DNA of 56,011 nucleotides from CAYJEO01 sp044432805 (GTDB lineage Bacteria; Bacillota_I; Bacilli_A; RF39; UBA660): the NCBI GenBank assembly GCA_044432805.1, contig JAWXUI010000004.1, forward strand, positions 1 to 56,011, read 5' to 3'. Of this stretch, positions 1 through 8,416 are shown in pieces; within the stretch, counting starts at the first letter, position 1, and each line of letters begins with the position of its first letter. The notes beneath the pieces were generated by a model. It did not search any database. It saw only the letters and a list, made by a program, of their open reading frames with translations, and was not told the DNA's origin. The translations under genes were made by a program, and so were the position numbers.

Positions 1-747
1 GAAATAACAGAACTACTTGAACAATACTTAGATGTTAAAAGAGACTTTTCAATTACTAGTTTAGTTCGTTTATTTAGAAGTGTGACTAAAGAATATAGCG
101 AGCAATCATTAAAGGTTAGTATGTCTAATGATGAAATAAAACAAAAAGTCGTTTATGAAAATAACGAATTTAAAAAATATAAATATAAAAAAAGAATAAA
201 TAATAAATTAGATATTAAATATTATTCTATTTATGACGGAAAAAAAGGTTTTTCTTTAGTTGGAAGCGAACAAGAGATAAGATGGTATGATTATTCGAAA
301 TCGGCTTCATTATTATGTGATTTAGATAAAACAACAACTAGATTAAAAAGAATGAGATTATCTTTAGCTCCTAATTGCTATGCTATGATGCAATATTATA
401 AATCATTTTTTCAAAAAGAACTTAATTTAGAAACTTCAGAACAAGAAGTAACATACATGTTGATGATTCTAAGTGCTAATAATATAAATTTAGAAGATGA
501 AATAGAATTTTATAAAGAAAATAATGATTTTAGATCATTTAGAATTAGACAACTATTATCTCAGTTTAGAGAAAGTCATTATTCATTAAATGATCCTAGA
601 TATATACGTATATCTGAAACACAAAAAAAGACAACTGAAAATATAGGTGAAGAAATAATTAACTATATTTCTATTAATAACATTTCATTGAAGGACTTTT
701 GTATTTATTTAGCTGGACAAAATAAAGTAAAAAAATTACAAAAATAA
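1..747 (+). CDS. Unknown protein, 5' end cut off by window
   Basis: The reading frame is open from base 1 and ends with TAA at 745-747, so the gene starts outside the window. A GTG at 82 is in frame but has no ribosome binding site in front of it, so it is probably internal. The visible 248 residues are charged and soluble, rich in Lys, Glu, Asn and Tyr, with no signal peptide or membrane segment. I do not recognise a family. A promoter-like sequence for the next gene (a tRNA) begins directly after the stop codon. Confidence 0.6.
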   Translation, partial: EITELLEQYLDVKRDFSITSLVRLFRSVTKEYSEQSLKVSMSNDEIKQKVVYENNEFKKYKYKKRINNKLDIKYYSIYDGKKGFSLVGSEQEIRWYDYSKSASLLCDLDKTTTRLKRMRLSLAPNCYAMMQYYKSFFQKELNLETSEQEVTYMLMILSANNINLEDEIEFYKENNDFRSFRIRQLLSQFRESHYSLNDPRYIRISETQKKTTENIGEEIINYISINNISLKDFCIYLAGQNKVKKLQK

Positions 748-776
748 TTGACATAATACATTTTATAATGTAACAT
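748..776 (+). promoter_or_regulatory. Promoter of tRNA-Ser
   Basis: A perfect -35 TTGACA (748-753) is followed after 17 bases by TAACAT (771-776). Transcription would begin about 8 bases before the tRNA. A better -10 (TATAAT, 764-769) is present but only 10 bases from the -35, so the exact pairing is uncertain. Confidence 0.5.
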
Positions 777-790
777 TATAGATGTGCGAT

Positions 791-881
791 GGAGTAGTAC
801 TCAAGAGGCTGAAGAGGCGCCCCTGCTAAGGGTGTAGGTCGGGTAACTGGCGCGGAGGTTCAAATCCTCTCTACTCCGCCA
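791..881 (+). tRNA. tRNA-Ser (anticodon GCT)
   Basis: The acceptor stem GGAGTAG (791-797) pairs with CTACTCC (871-877), followed by discriminator G and an encoded CCA (879-881). The anticodon stem CGCCC/GGGTG closes the loop CTGCTAA with anticodon GCT at 825-827, reading AGC/AGT serine codons. The 91-nt length and long variable arm are the class II form expected of tRNA-Ser. A TTCAAATC T-loop is present. Confidence 0.95.
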
Positions 882-895
882 TTTATAAAATTAAG

Positions 896-927
896 ACTTG
901 TTAAACATTTGTTTGCAAGTTTTTTTA
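896..927 (+). terminator. Terminator after tRNA-Ser
   Basis: ACTTG (896-900) pairs with CAAGT (916-920), with an inner AAAC/GTTT helix, followed by a run of T. It is placed right behind the tRNA. Confidence 0.6.
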
Positions 928-950
928 TATAAAATAAAAAGGAGTATAAT

Positions 951-1130
951 ATGACCTATACAAAAGAAGAAATAAAATTAATTAGAAAAAAAGTAATGGA
1001 TTTCTATTTATCAGCTATGCCATTTAATTACTTATCTGTAATAGATGTTGAAAGATGCGATAAGATGGATGATAATGAAATCATAGTTGAAGCAATAAAA
1101 TTAAAAATAATAACAAAAAAACCGTATTAA
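951..1130 (+). CDS. Small unknown protein (59 aa)
   Basis: A 59-codon gene starts at ATG 951 with a good ribosome binding site (AAGGAG, 939-944) and ends with TAA at 1128-1130. The product is soluble and charged: an N-terminal basic helix (EEIKLIRKKV) is followed by a motif SAMPFNYL and an acidic stretch. The clear ribosome binding site, its position between a terminator-like hairpin and a convergent terminator, and typical codon use support a real gene. I do not recognise the family. Confidence 0.55.
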   Translation: MTYTKEEIKLIRKKVMDFYLSAMPFNYLSVIDVERCDKMDDNEIIVEAIKLKIITKKPY

Positions 1131-1141
1131 CGGCTTTTTTT
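1122..1141. terminator. Bidirectional terminator
   Basis: CCGT (1122-1125) pairs with ACGG (1130-1133), flanked by A-run and T-run, between two convergent genes. It would serve the small gene on the plus strand and the ZnuA-like gene on the minus strand. Confidence 0.5.
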
Positions 1142-1994
1142 ATTGATACAATTCTAATCTAAGTAATTCAATATTTTCATTCATTATAGTAATATAAGTA
1201 TCTTTATTATTTCTTTGTGTTTCAGTTAAATTTGTTAATGTATTAAATTCAGCAATCTCTCCAATACCGTCATCTATTAACGATGCTACCGTATCACTTA
1301 AATCTTCATTTTTCTTTGTAAATATATAAGTTACTTCTCCAGAGTTAAGTAAAGTAGTCGCATCATATAATATTTTATCAGTAATGCTATCTTCATCTAG
1401 TGATATAACATTAAATCCATATTTTTCTAAATATTTAAATAAATCATCTGATGCAATAATAGTATTTCTACTTGATTCACTAACTAATAATTTTAATTTT
1501 GCATCTAAATTAGACATTTCTAATTTTAAAGTTTCATAATTTTCTTCAATTTCATTTTTTAAATAAGTATTTTCAATATATTCGTCAAATCCATTTCTTA
1601 TATTTTGAGCAATCATTAAGAAATTAGAAGGCTCCAACCATAACTCTTCAACAGAATAATTTATTTCCATACTTTCTCCAACATTAATGATTTTTAGATT
1701 TCCATTATAACTAAACATATCAGCAACATAATCTTTTTCTTCACTTAAACCATTAAATATAAATAAAGAAGAACTACTATAATCAGCAATTTGTTTATCT
1801 GTAAGTGAATAATCAAATATATTAACGCCATCTGGATAAATACTATAAACATTGCTATGTTCACCATATAACACACTAGTTATATACTCAATAGGGTATG
1901 CAGTTGTATATATATCAATATCCTCCATATTATCTCTTTTTAAACATCCCGTAAAAATAAGCGAGCATACTAGTAATAAAATTACCTTTTTCAT
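1140..1994 (-). CDS. ZnuA/TroA-like lipoprotein with lost metal ligands
   Basis: A 284-aa lipoprotein: residues 1-16 are a signal peptide ending in the lipobox FTGC, so Cys17 would be lipidated and the protein held on the outer face of the membrane. The body follows cluster A-I metal-binding proteins (ZnuA, TroA, MntC): the YP..Y start of the N lobe, the DGV.IFDYSLT stretch, FIFNGLS, ELWLEPSN and a long central helix. In the family three His and one Asp/Glu bind Zn or Mn. Here the aligned positions are Phe60 (normally His in PHDYEP), Glu117 (normally His in HVWLDP), Asp183 (normally His in HDAF) and FTKK instead of FxEP. No permease or ATPase gene lies nearby. It overlaps yidD by four bases (ATGA), so the two are translated together. 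The fold assignment is fairly sure; a transport role is doubtful. Confidence 0.7.
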   Translation of the reverse strand: MKKVILLLVCSLIFTGCLKRDNMEDIDIYTTAYPIEYITSVLYGEHSNVYSIYPDGVNIFDYSLTDKQIADYSSSSLFIFNGLSEEKDYVADMFSYNGNLKIINVGESMEINYSVEELWLEPSNFLMIAQNIRNGFDEYIENTYLKNEIEENYETLKLEMSNLDAKLKLLVSESSRNTIIASDDLFKYLEKYGFNVISLDEDSITDKILYDATTLLNSGEVTYIFTKKNEDLSDTVASLIDDGIGEIAEFNTLTNLTETQRNNKDTYITIMNENIELLRLELYQ

Positions 1995-2209
1995 TTTTTC
2001 CTTTCTGGCACAGGATCATATCCGCTTGTACCTAGTGGGTTACACTTTATTATTCTTTTAATTGTTAAATAACTTCCCTTAATACATCCGTATTCATCAA
2101 TAGCTTGGATTCCATAATTTGAACAAGTTGGAATATGTCTACAATAATTATGAAAGTCACCTGGAATAATTTGATAAAATTTAATTAGTTTTATTAAATA
2201 TCTTTTCAT
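1991..2209 (-). CDS. yidD: YidD membrane insertion efficiency factor
   Basis: This 72-aa protein matches the YidD (DUF37) family: an N-terminal basic amphipathic helix (MKRYLIKLIKFYQ), then the conserved core CRHIPTCSNYGIQAI, the Lys/Arg-rich helix and the C-terminal NPLGTSGYDPVP. YidD is a small peripheral inner-membrane protein that helps the YidC insertase place proteins in the membrane. Family members run 70-90 aa, so this is full length. The stop overlaps the start of the ZnuA-like lipoprotein gene by four bases, suggesting translational coupling; yidC itself is not in this window. Confidence 0.92.
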   Translation of the reverse strand: MKRYLIKLIKFYQIIPGDFHNYCRHIPTCSNYGIQAIDEYGCIKGSYLTIKRIIKCNPLGTSGYDPVPERKK

Positions 2210-2303
2210 ATTAACACCATACTAATTATACTAAAAAGTATAAAAAAAGTAAAATAAAATGAAAAACCATGAAAAATATAGTATAATGAGTAAGGTGATA
2301 CAA

Positions 2304-2966
2304 ATGGATTTATTAAATCAACTACAAATAGAAACAGAAAATAAAAAAATTTATGAAAAAGCTGTTACGCATACATCTTATGCAAATGAGAATGATACAG
2401 TTAGCTATGAGCGATTAGAATATTTAGGTGATGCTGTTTTAGAATTAATAATGACAGAATACTTATATAAGAATACTGAATTGCCAGAAGGTAAAATGAC
2501 TAAATTAAGAGCACATTATGTATGTGAAAATGCCCTTTATCAATATTCGTTAAAATTAAAATTAAATGAATATATTTTATTAGGTCATGGTGAAGAAGAA
2601 AACGGTGGACGATTGAGAAAAGCAATTGTCGCTGATATATTTGAAGCTGTTATAGGCGCAATGTTTTTAGATAAGGGAATAGACTTTGTTAAAAAGTTTA
2701 TGTATGATAATATAATTCCTTTAATTGAAAAAAATGAATTAAGTGCATTTGATGATTATAAATCCATTTTACAAGAATTAGTGCAAACTGATAAAAAAAG
2801 TTTAAAATATGAAATAATAGATGAAATTGGACCTTCACATAATAAAACATTTAGTGTTATAGTAAAAATAGATGAAGTTGTTTATGGTAAAGGTATGGCA
2901 CATAGTAAAAAAGAAGCAGAGCAAGAAGCTGCAAAAGATGTATTAAAAAAAGGAATTTTTGAATAG
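2304..2966 (+). CDS. rnc: Ribonuclease III
   Basis: A double-stranded-RNA endonuclease that processes rRNA precursors and structured mRNAs. The family signature ERLEYLGDAVLEL carries the catalytic acidic residues, and the second acidic set is in VADIFEAVIGAMF. The C-terminal third is a double-stranded RNA-binding domain ending in the typical KKEAEQEAAKDVL. I take ATG 2304 as the start (220 aa): it is preceded by AAGGTGAT at 2292-2299, whereas the in-frame ATG at 2259 lies upstream of a TATAAT (2282-2287) that looks like this gene's -10 box. The YebC-family gene follows 10 bases later, so they are co-transcribed. Confidence 0.93.
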   Translation: MDLLNQLQIETENKKIYEKAVTHTSYANENDTVSYERLEYLGDAVLELIMTEYLYKNTELPEGKMTKLRAHYVCENALYQYSLKLKLNEYILLGHGEEENGGRLRKAIVADIFEAVIGAMFLDKGIDFVKKFMYDNIIPLIEKNELSAFDDYKSILQELVQTDKKSLKYEIIDEIGPSHNKTFSVIVKIDEVVYGKGMAHSKKEAEQEAAKDVLKKGIFE

Positions 2967-2976
2967 GAGATAAGTT

Positions 2977-3687
2977 ATGGGAAGAGCATATGAAGTAAGA
3001 AAAGCAAGTATAATGAAAACAGGGGCAGCGAAAGCGAAATTATATTCGACATACGCAAAAGAGATATATCAAGCTGCTAAATCTAGTACTGATATAGAAG
3101 CAAATCCAACTTTAAAAAGATTAGTTGAAAGAGCAAAAAAAGAACAAGTTCCAGGAGATGTTATAAAAAGAGCTATTGATAAAGTAAATAGTGGAGTAGA
3201 TGAAAATTATAGTCAAGTAACATATGAATTATTTGGACCTCATCAATCTACTTTATTAGTTGATTGTCTAACTGATAATATAAATAGAACAATAAGTTCT
3301 GTTCGTACAGTAATAAACAAATGTAATATTAAAATGGGAGCACTTGGAAGTATTAATTACATGTATGATCACGTGTGCATAGTTGGAGTAATGGATTCTA
3401 TAGATTCAGTTATGGATGTAATGATTGAAAATGATATTGATGTTATTGATATTGATCAAGAAGATGATTTGGTTGTTATAACAGCCGCACCTAATTTACT
3501 TTTTGCAATAAAAAACAGTTTGTTAAATTATAAAAAAGACATTGTTTTTGAACTAGATGAAATTACTAAATTGCCAAAAGATAAAATAACTTTAGATGAA
3601 ATACAAATGGTAGATTTTAACAAATTACTAAATATGTTAGAAGAAATAGAAGATGTTAGCAATGTATATCATAATGTAGAAATTTAA
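2977..3687 (+). CDS. YebC/PmpR family DNA-binding/translation factor (YeeN type)
   Basis: A 236-aa member of the YebC/PmpR (TACO1) family. The start MGRAYEVRKASIMKT, the block KLYSTYAKEIYQAAK and the ERAKKEQVPGDVIKRAIDKV helix are the family core; the remainder forms the two alpha/beta domains. The MGRAYEVRKA start places it with the YeeN-like subgroup rather than the MAGHSKW group. Members have been described as transcription regulators and, more recently, as factors easing ribosome stalling at proline stretches; which applies here cannot be told. A GAGAT ribosome binding site precedes ATG 2977, 10 bases after rnc, and an A/T-rich terminator follows. Confidence 0.85.
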   Translation: MGRAYEVRKASIMKTGAAKAKLYSTYAKEIYQAAKSSTDIEANPTLKRLVERAKKEQVPGDVIKRAIDKVNSGVDENYSQVTYELFGPHQSTLLVDCLTDNINRTISSVRTVINKCNIKMGALGSINYMYDHVCIVGVMDSIDSVMDVMIENDIDVIDIDQEDDLVVITAAPNLLFAIKNSLLNYKKDIVFELDEITKLPKDKITLDEIQMVDFNKLLNMLEEIEDVSNVYHNVEI

Positions 3688-3710
3688 AAACTAATTTGTT
3701 AGTTTTTTCT
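3686..3710 (+). terminator. Terminator after the yebC-type gene
   Basis: Nine base pairs, AAAAACTAA (3686-3694) with TTAGTTTTT (3699-3707), loop TTTG, directly after the stop codon. The stem is A/T-rich, so strength is moderate. Confidence 0.55.
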
Positions 3711-3762
3711 TTTGTATATAACAAAAATATGCTATACTTTAATTAAATGGGATGGTGATTAC

Positions 3763-5031
3763 ATGGATTTAGAACAACTCTTTTTAGCAGATACTTTCAT
3801 AGTAATCAACAATACTATAATTGATAGTAAAAGTGAAGATATTTTAATAAAATTATACCAACCAATCATCGGAGTAAATGCAATAGGTTTATATAAAACA
3901 CTAATTTCATATTTAGATATCCAACAAATTATGTCAAACGAAAATACTCATCAAGTTTTAGTGCTTTCAACTAAATTAAAATTAGAAAGTATTTTAAAAT
4001 ACAGAAAAATATTAGAAGCAATAGGTCTATTAAAAACTTATTTAAAAAAAGATGCAATTAATAGTTATGTTTATGAATTGCATGCACCGCTATCAGCAAG
4101 TGAATTTTTAAAACATCCTATATTAAACGCTATGTTTATAAACAATACTGATCAAAGAGAATATAAAAGAATAGTTAATTATTTTAAACAACCTAAAATG
4201 AGTCTAGCTAGTTATAATAATATAAGTGAAAAATTTAATAATATTTTTACTGTAAATCAAGTTTATGAAACTGAAAATATTGAAATAAAGAAAAAGAATA
4301 CTTTGAATATTGATATAAATTATACTTTGGATATTGTTAGTATATTAAATTTATTTCCAGATGAATTATTAAATAAAAAAACGATAACAAAAGAAACATT
4401 AGAATTAATAAACAGACTTTCTTTTTTATACGCCTTTAGTGACTCTTGCTTAGAACAAATAATTAGAAGTTCTTTAACACAAAATAAAACAATAGATAAA
4501 AAAAGTTTTGAAACTAATTGTCTTAATTTTTATAAATTTGAAAATAAAGGAAAACTACCAAATGTTATATTTAAAAATCAACCTGAAAATTTAAGAAAAG
4601 AAAATAAAAAAGATACTATGGTTGATAAAGTAATTCATACATATGAAGTAACAAGTCCTTATATATTTTTAAAAAGCAAGTTAAAAGGTGCTAAGTTAAG
4701 TCAAAATGATTTAGAAATATTAATATATCTTTCTGAGGATATGAAATTAAATGCTGGTGTTATAAATGTTTTAATTGACTATGTCCTTAGGGTTAATAAT
4801 AATAAGTTAATCAAAAAATTTGTTGGTATGGTTGCAACACAATGGAAATTAAGTGATATTAAAACTGTTGAAGAGGCAATGGAATTGTCTAAAAGGGAAA
4901 TTAAACAAAAGAAAAAAGTTGTTAAAAAAGAGAAAAAAGAACAACCTGCGTGGTTAGATAAAAAGATAGATGAAAAAAATGATCCTTTAAAACAAAAAGA
5001 ATTGGAAGATATGTTAAGTAAGTATAGTTAG
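3763..5031 (+). CDS. dnaB: Replication initiation / membrane attachment protein DnaB
   Basis: A 422-aa relative of B. subtilis DnaB (not the helicase). The N-terminal winged-helix region shows the family block DILIKLYQPIIGVNAIGLYKTL, and the C-terminal part has the DnaB/DnaD-type helical domain (ILIYLSEDMKLNAGVINVLIDYVL) followed by a Lys/Glu-rich tail. With DnaD and DnaI it loads the replicative helicase at oriC and at stalled forks. ATG 3763 is preferred over an upstream TTG at 3712 because GATGGTGAT lies just before it and a TATACT (-10-like, 3733-3738) falls between the two. dnaI follows 10 bases later, as in Bacillus. Confidence 0.85.
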   Translation: MDLEQLFLADTFIVINNTIIDSKSEDILIKLYQPIIGVNAIGLYKTLISYLDIQQIMSNENTHQVLVLSTKLKLESILKYRKILEAIGLLKTYLKKDAINSYVYELHAPLSASEFLKHPILNAMFINNTDQREYKRIVNYFKQPKMSLASYNNISEKFNNIFTVNQVYETENIEIKKKNTLNIDINYTLDIVSILNLFPDELLNKKTITKETLELINRLSFLYAFSDSCLEQIIRSSLTQNKTIDKKSFETNCLNFYKFENKGKLPNVIFKNQPENLRKENKKDTMVDKVIHTYEVTSPYIFLKSKLKGAKLSQNDLEILIYLSEDMKLNAGVINVLIDYVLRVNNNKLIKKFVGMVATQWKLSDIKTVEEAMELSKREIKQKKKVVKKEKKEQPAWLDKKIDEKNDPLKQKELEDMLSKYS

Positions 5032-5041
5032 GAGGTATTTT

Positions 5042-5959
5042 ATGGATATTGAAAAAATGTATGGTGGCAAAATAAAAAAAACTGATTTAAAAAAAGAATA
5101 TTTAAAATCTCTTGAAGATGAAAATTTTAAAAAATTTGTTAGTAAAATTAATTTGCCAATGGAAGAAATGATGAAATATACTACTAGATTAGAGGAAAGT
5201 TGTTGTGAATATTCTAATTGTATGAATTGTACTTCTAAGCTAGATTGTAAAAATAAAATAAGTGGATATGCTCTGTTACCTACTATAAATAATAATCATT
5301 TAGTTTTTAATTATAAAGCTTGCAAATTTGAAAAAAAACAAATTAAAGAAGATAATTATAAAAAAAATGTTTTTACGTATGATATGCCTTCTAAAATATT
5401 AGATGCAAGTTTAAACAATATTTATAAAAAAGATACTACAAGAATAGAAGTAATAAAATATTTAATTGATTTTTTAGAGCAATATAAGTTAAATAAAAAT
5501 CCTAAAGGATTATATTTACATGGTAGTTTTGGAAGTGGTAAAAGTTTTTTAATTGCTGCTATTTTTAATGAATTAGCGAAAATAAATTATAAAAGTGCTA
5601 TTATCTTTTGGCCTGAATATTTATCTAATTTAAAATCTTCGTTTAATAGTGATTTTAAAGAAAAAAACTATTTTAAAGAAAAGTTAGAATATGTAAAAAA
5701 AGTTCCTTTGTTATTAATTGATGATATCGGAGCAGAAAATATAACAGCATGGAGCAGGGATGAAATTTTTTGTCCAATTGTTCAATATAGAATGGATAAT
5801 AATTTACCTACATTTTTCACTTCTAATTTAACATTAGATGAATTAGAAAGTCATATGAGAGGTAATACAAACGAAGTTGTTAAATCTAAAAGAATAATTG
5901 AAAGAATTAAACAACTTACTGAAAGTATGGAATTAGTTAGTAAAAATTTGAGAAAATAG
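5042..5959 (+). CDS. dnaI: Primosomal helicase loader DnaI
   Basis: A 305-aa AAA+ ATPase that delivers the replicative helicase to single-stranded DNA with DnaB. The N-terminal domain carries a Cys cluster (Cys54, 55, 60, 63, 69, 94) that matches the zinc-binding, helicase-contacting part of DnaI. Walker A is GSFGSGKS (161-168), Walker B LLLIDDIG (223-230), sensor 1 FFTSNLT, and an Arg-rich end (SKRIIERIKQL) supplies the sensor 2/arginine finger region. It has a strong AGGAGG site and is co-transcribed with dnaB. In B. subtilis the next genes are ytxC and thrS; here a 5.9-kb block intervenes. Confidence 0.92.
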   Translation: MDIEKMYGGKIKKTDLKKEYLKSLEDENFKKFVSKINLPMEEMMKYTTRLEESCCEYSNCMNCTSKLDCKNKISGYALLPTINNNHLVFNYKACKFEKKQIKEDNYKKNVFTYDMPSKILDASLNNIYKKDTTRIEVIKYLIDFLEQYKLNKNPKGLYLHGSFGSGKSFLIAAIFNELAKINYKSAIIFWPEYLSNLKSSFNSDFKEKNYFKEKLEYVKKVPLLLIDDIGAENITAWSRDEIFCPIVQYRMDNNLPTFFTSNLTLDELESHMRGNTNEVVKSKRIIERIKQLTESMELVSKNLRK

Positions 5960-6004
5960 ATTTACATATATTTACATATTATAAAAATAATGGGTTAAGT
6001 ATAA

Positions 6005-6033
6005 TTGCTTTTACATATATGATATTATATAAT
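6005..6033 (+). promoter_or_regulatory. Promoter of the surface-protein gene
   Basis: TTGCTT (6005-6010), 17-base spacer, perfect TATAAT (6028-6033), 20 bases before the ATG, which has AAGGAG at 6042-6047. Confidence 0.55.
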
Positions 6034-6053
6034 TATATTGTAAGGAGAAAAAT

Positions 6054-7484
6054 ATGGGGAATATAAAAAAAATATTATTTATTTTATTGTTATCTACTTT
6101 GCCAATCAGTGTAAATGCTGCAAGTGTTGAAGTAAATGACGAAACTGAATTGTATGAAGCGATAAAAGTAACAGAAAATGAGGTCATTTTAAAAGATGAT
6201 ATATCAGCTGATGTAATTATTGAAGAAGATACAAACATTACTATAGACTTAAATGGATTTACATTAACAAATGTTGTAAGTCATACTATCGTGAACAATG
6301 GTACATTAACTATAGAAGATAGCAGTACTTTAAAAACAGGTACAGTGGATAATGTAACAAACGCTAAAGCAGCGATTTATAATCAAAATGGTGGAGTTAT
6401 AACTTTAAATGGTGGAACATACACTCGTAGCTTAGAAAATGGAATTAATACAACAAATAATGGTGGTAATTCATTTTACAATATTGATAACTATAATGGT
6501 ACAATAACTATAAATGATGGTGTAACTGTATATCAAGATGGTAATTTTTCAAGTATGATTAGAAATAGTGGTAATTATAATGTATCTACTTTCAAAGGAA
6601 GTACTTTAATAATTAATGGCGGATCATTTACAGGTGGATTAAATACTGTAAAAAATGATGAACTTGGAGTTTTAACTATAAATGGTGGGGAGTTTACTAA
6701 TTCAACGCAAGGGACTATTTTAAATTGGTATATAACAACTATAAATGATGGAGTATTTAATAATGAAGGATATTCTGTTTTGATAAATGGTTATTATGAA
6801 CAAGATAGTTATAAAGGAACAATAATTGTTAATGGTGGAATTTTTAACGGAAGTATAATATTTGATCAAGTAACTAATTATTCTACAGGAACAATTTGGA
6901 ATATTAATGGTGGAACTTTTAATGCTACAAGCAGTTTGTTCTCAGCTGATGAGTTCCCAACTTTTGTTATAAAAGGTGGAAATTTTGGTTCAACAACAGA
7001 AGAAGTAAAAGTTGATACAACTGTAGATGAAATGACAGAAGTAGATGACGAAATAGAAGATGTTGTATTAGACGTTCTACCCGATACTGGAATATTATTA
7101 TCTTATTATGATATACAAGCAATTATGAATGTTGGTGATAGTGATTATTCTGTATCAGAACTTGACGAGGAAGTAACAATTCAATTGGACTATCCAACTG
7201 ATTTAGAAGATGTTAGTGAAGGATATGAAAGAACATTTTATCTTGTAAGAGTTCATGAAGGTGTAGCGACACTAATAGAAGGTAGTGTAAATGCAGAAGA
7301 TAAATTAGAATTTTCTAGTAACCAATTTTCTACTTATGCACTTACATATGTAGATAATTTAATAGAATCAAATCCACAAACTGGATTAAATCATCAAATG
7401 TATGCTATGTTATTATTAGCAGGAGTTGCGTTAACAACAGTAACTTTGTATACAATCAAAAAAACAAAAGAAATAAATAATTAA
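6054..7484 (+). CDS. Cell-wall-anchored repeat surface protein (NPQTG sorting signal)
   Basis: A 476-aa secreted protein. Residues 1-23 are a signal peptide (basic start, hydrophobic core, VNAA). Residues about 30-315 consist of irregular repeats with the recurring pattern TI.NGG.F, for example TLIINGGSFTGG, VLTINGGEFTN, TIIVNGGIFNG and IWNINGGTFNA, which suggests a right-handed beta-helix stalk. An acidic linker follows, then a second domain (about 345-435). The C-terminus is a sorting signal: NPQTG (440-444), a hydrophobic segment and a Lys-rich tail. NPQTG-type signals are used by class B sortases, and such an enzyme is encoded next. An internal LPDTG (342-346) is discussed under findings. 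The ligand or function is unknown; adhesion is a guess. Confidence 0.8.
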   Translation: MGNIKKILFILLLSTLPISVNAASVEVNDETELYEAIKVTENEVILKDDISADVIIEEDTNITIDLNGFTLTNVVSHTIVNNGTLTIEDSSTLKTGTVDNVTNAKAAIYNQNGGVITLNGGTYTRSLENGINTTNNGGNSFYNIDNYNGTITINDGVTVYQDGNFSSMIRNSGNYNVSTFKGSTLIINGGSFTGGLNTVKNDELGVLTINGGEFTNSTQGTILNWYITTINDGVFNNEGYSVLINGYYEQDSYKGTIIVNGGIFNGSIIFDQVTNYSTGTIWNINGGTFNATSSLFSADEFPTFVIKGGNFGSTTEEVKVDTTVDEMTEVDDEIEDVVLDVLPDTGILLSYYDIQAIMNVGDSDYSVSELDEEVTIQLDYPTDLEDVSEGYERTFYLVRVHEGVATLIEGSVNAEDKLEFSSNQFSTYALTYVDNLIESNPQTGLNHQMYAMLLLAGVALTTVTLYTIKKTKEINN

Positions 7485-7512
7485 ACTAATTAATAACTAT
7501 TAATTAGTTTTT
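7483..7512 (+). terminator. Terminator between surface protein and sortase
   Basis: A perfect 12-bp stem, 7483-7494 with 7499-7510, loop AACT, followed by five T ending at 7512. It would cut sortase expression below that of the surface protein unless read through. Confidence 0.65.
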
Positions 7513-7537
7513 CTATTATATTAGTTTAGGAGAAGAA

Positions 7538-8353
7538 ATGAGAACAAAAAGAAGAATTAAAAAAAAGATTATTACAATGCTTATTCTCATAGTAGAAATT
7601 AGTATAATAAGTTTTGCATCAGTTAAATTAATAGTTTTATATAAAGACTCTTATTCTATAAAAAAAATAGAACAAATAATAGATTCTTCAATAGTAGAAG
7701 AAGTAATAGAAGATGAGGAGTCGACAATTATAGTGGAAAATAGCGAACCAGAAGAGTCTTTATTTTTTCAATATGTACAAACACCATTAATAGATGTAAA
7801 TTTAGAAGAACTAATTGATCTAAATGATGAAACAGTTGGTTGGATAAAAGTGGGAGGTACAAGTGTAAATGCCCCATTTGTCCAAACAAATGATAATTCA
7901 TATTATCTTACTTATGATTTTTTAAATGAAAAAAATGTAAATGGTTGGATATTTGCAGACTATAGAAATAGTGTTGATTTGACAGATAAAAATTTAATAT
8001 TATATGGACATAATACAATTGATTCTTCAATCTTTGGTACACTAAAAACTGTTTTAGAGCAAAGCTGGTTTGATGATACTCAAAATCATATTATAAATAT
8101 GTCACTATCAAATGCTAATGCTTTATGGCAAGTTGTAAGTGTTTATAAGGTTGAAAGTACAATTGATTACATAGAAACTAATTTTACCGATGAATCATTT
8201 ATAGATTTTCTCGATTTAATATCGAATAGATCTATTTTTGACTTCAATACTACGTTATCAACAACAGATAAAATATTAACATTATCAACATGTTCAAGCA
8301 ACAATACAAGAGTAGTGCTACATGCAAAATTAATAAAATATACATTAAAGTAG
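7538..8353 (+). CDS. srtB: Class B sortase
   Basis: A 271-aa transpeptidase anchored by one N-terminal membrane helix (about 11-35) after a very basic start, with the catalytic domain outside. The class B features are visible: VGWIKVGGTSVNAPFVQ, SYYLTYDF, NGWIFADYRN, the catalytic His158 in LYGHN, Cys252 in LSTCS and Arg258 in NTRVV. The enzyme would cleave the NPQTG signal of the neighbouring surface protein after Thr and link it to peptidoglycan. It has an AGGAGA site before ATG 7538. A dedicated substrate-sortase pair is the obvious reading of the context. Confidence 0.88.
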   Translation: MRTKRRIKKKIITMLILIVEISIISFASVKLIVLYKDSYSIKKIEQIIDSSIVEEVIEDEESTIIVENSEPEESLFFQYVQTPLIDVNLEELIDLNDETVGWIKVGGTSVNAPFVQTNDNSYYLTYDFLNEKNVNGWIFADYRNSVDLTDKNLILYGHNTIDSSIFGTLKTVLEQSWFDDTQNHIINMSLSNANALWQVVSVYKVESTIDYIETNFTDESFIDFLDLISNRSIFDFNTTLSTTDKILTLSTCSSNNTRVVLHAKLIKYTLK

Positions 8354-8416
8354 ACAATTAAATATATAATTATAAATGATATAATTTAAATAATAATCTT
8401 TAAGGAGGTATAAATT

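Noticed and set aside
8380..8385. TATAAT before the 8417 gene as a promoter, and many similar TATAAT words
   Set aside because: No -35 at acceptable spacing; in DNA this AT-rich such words are frequent. Only pairs with proper spacing or an extended -10 were listed.
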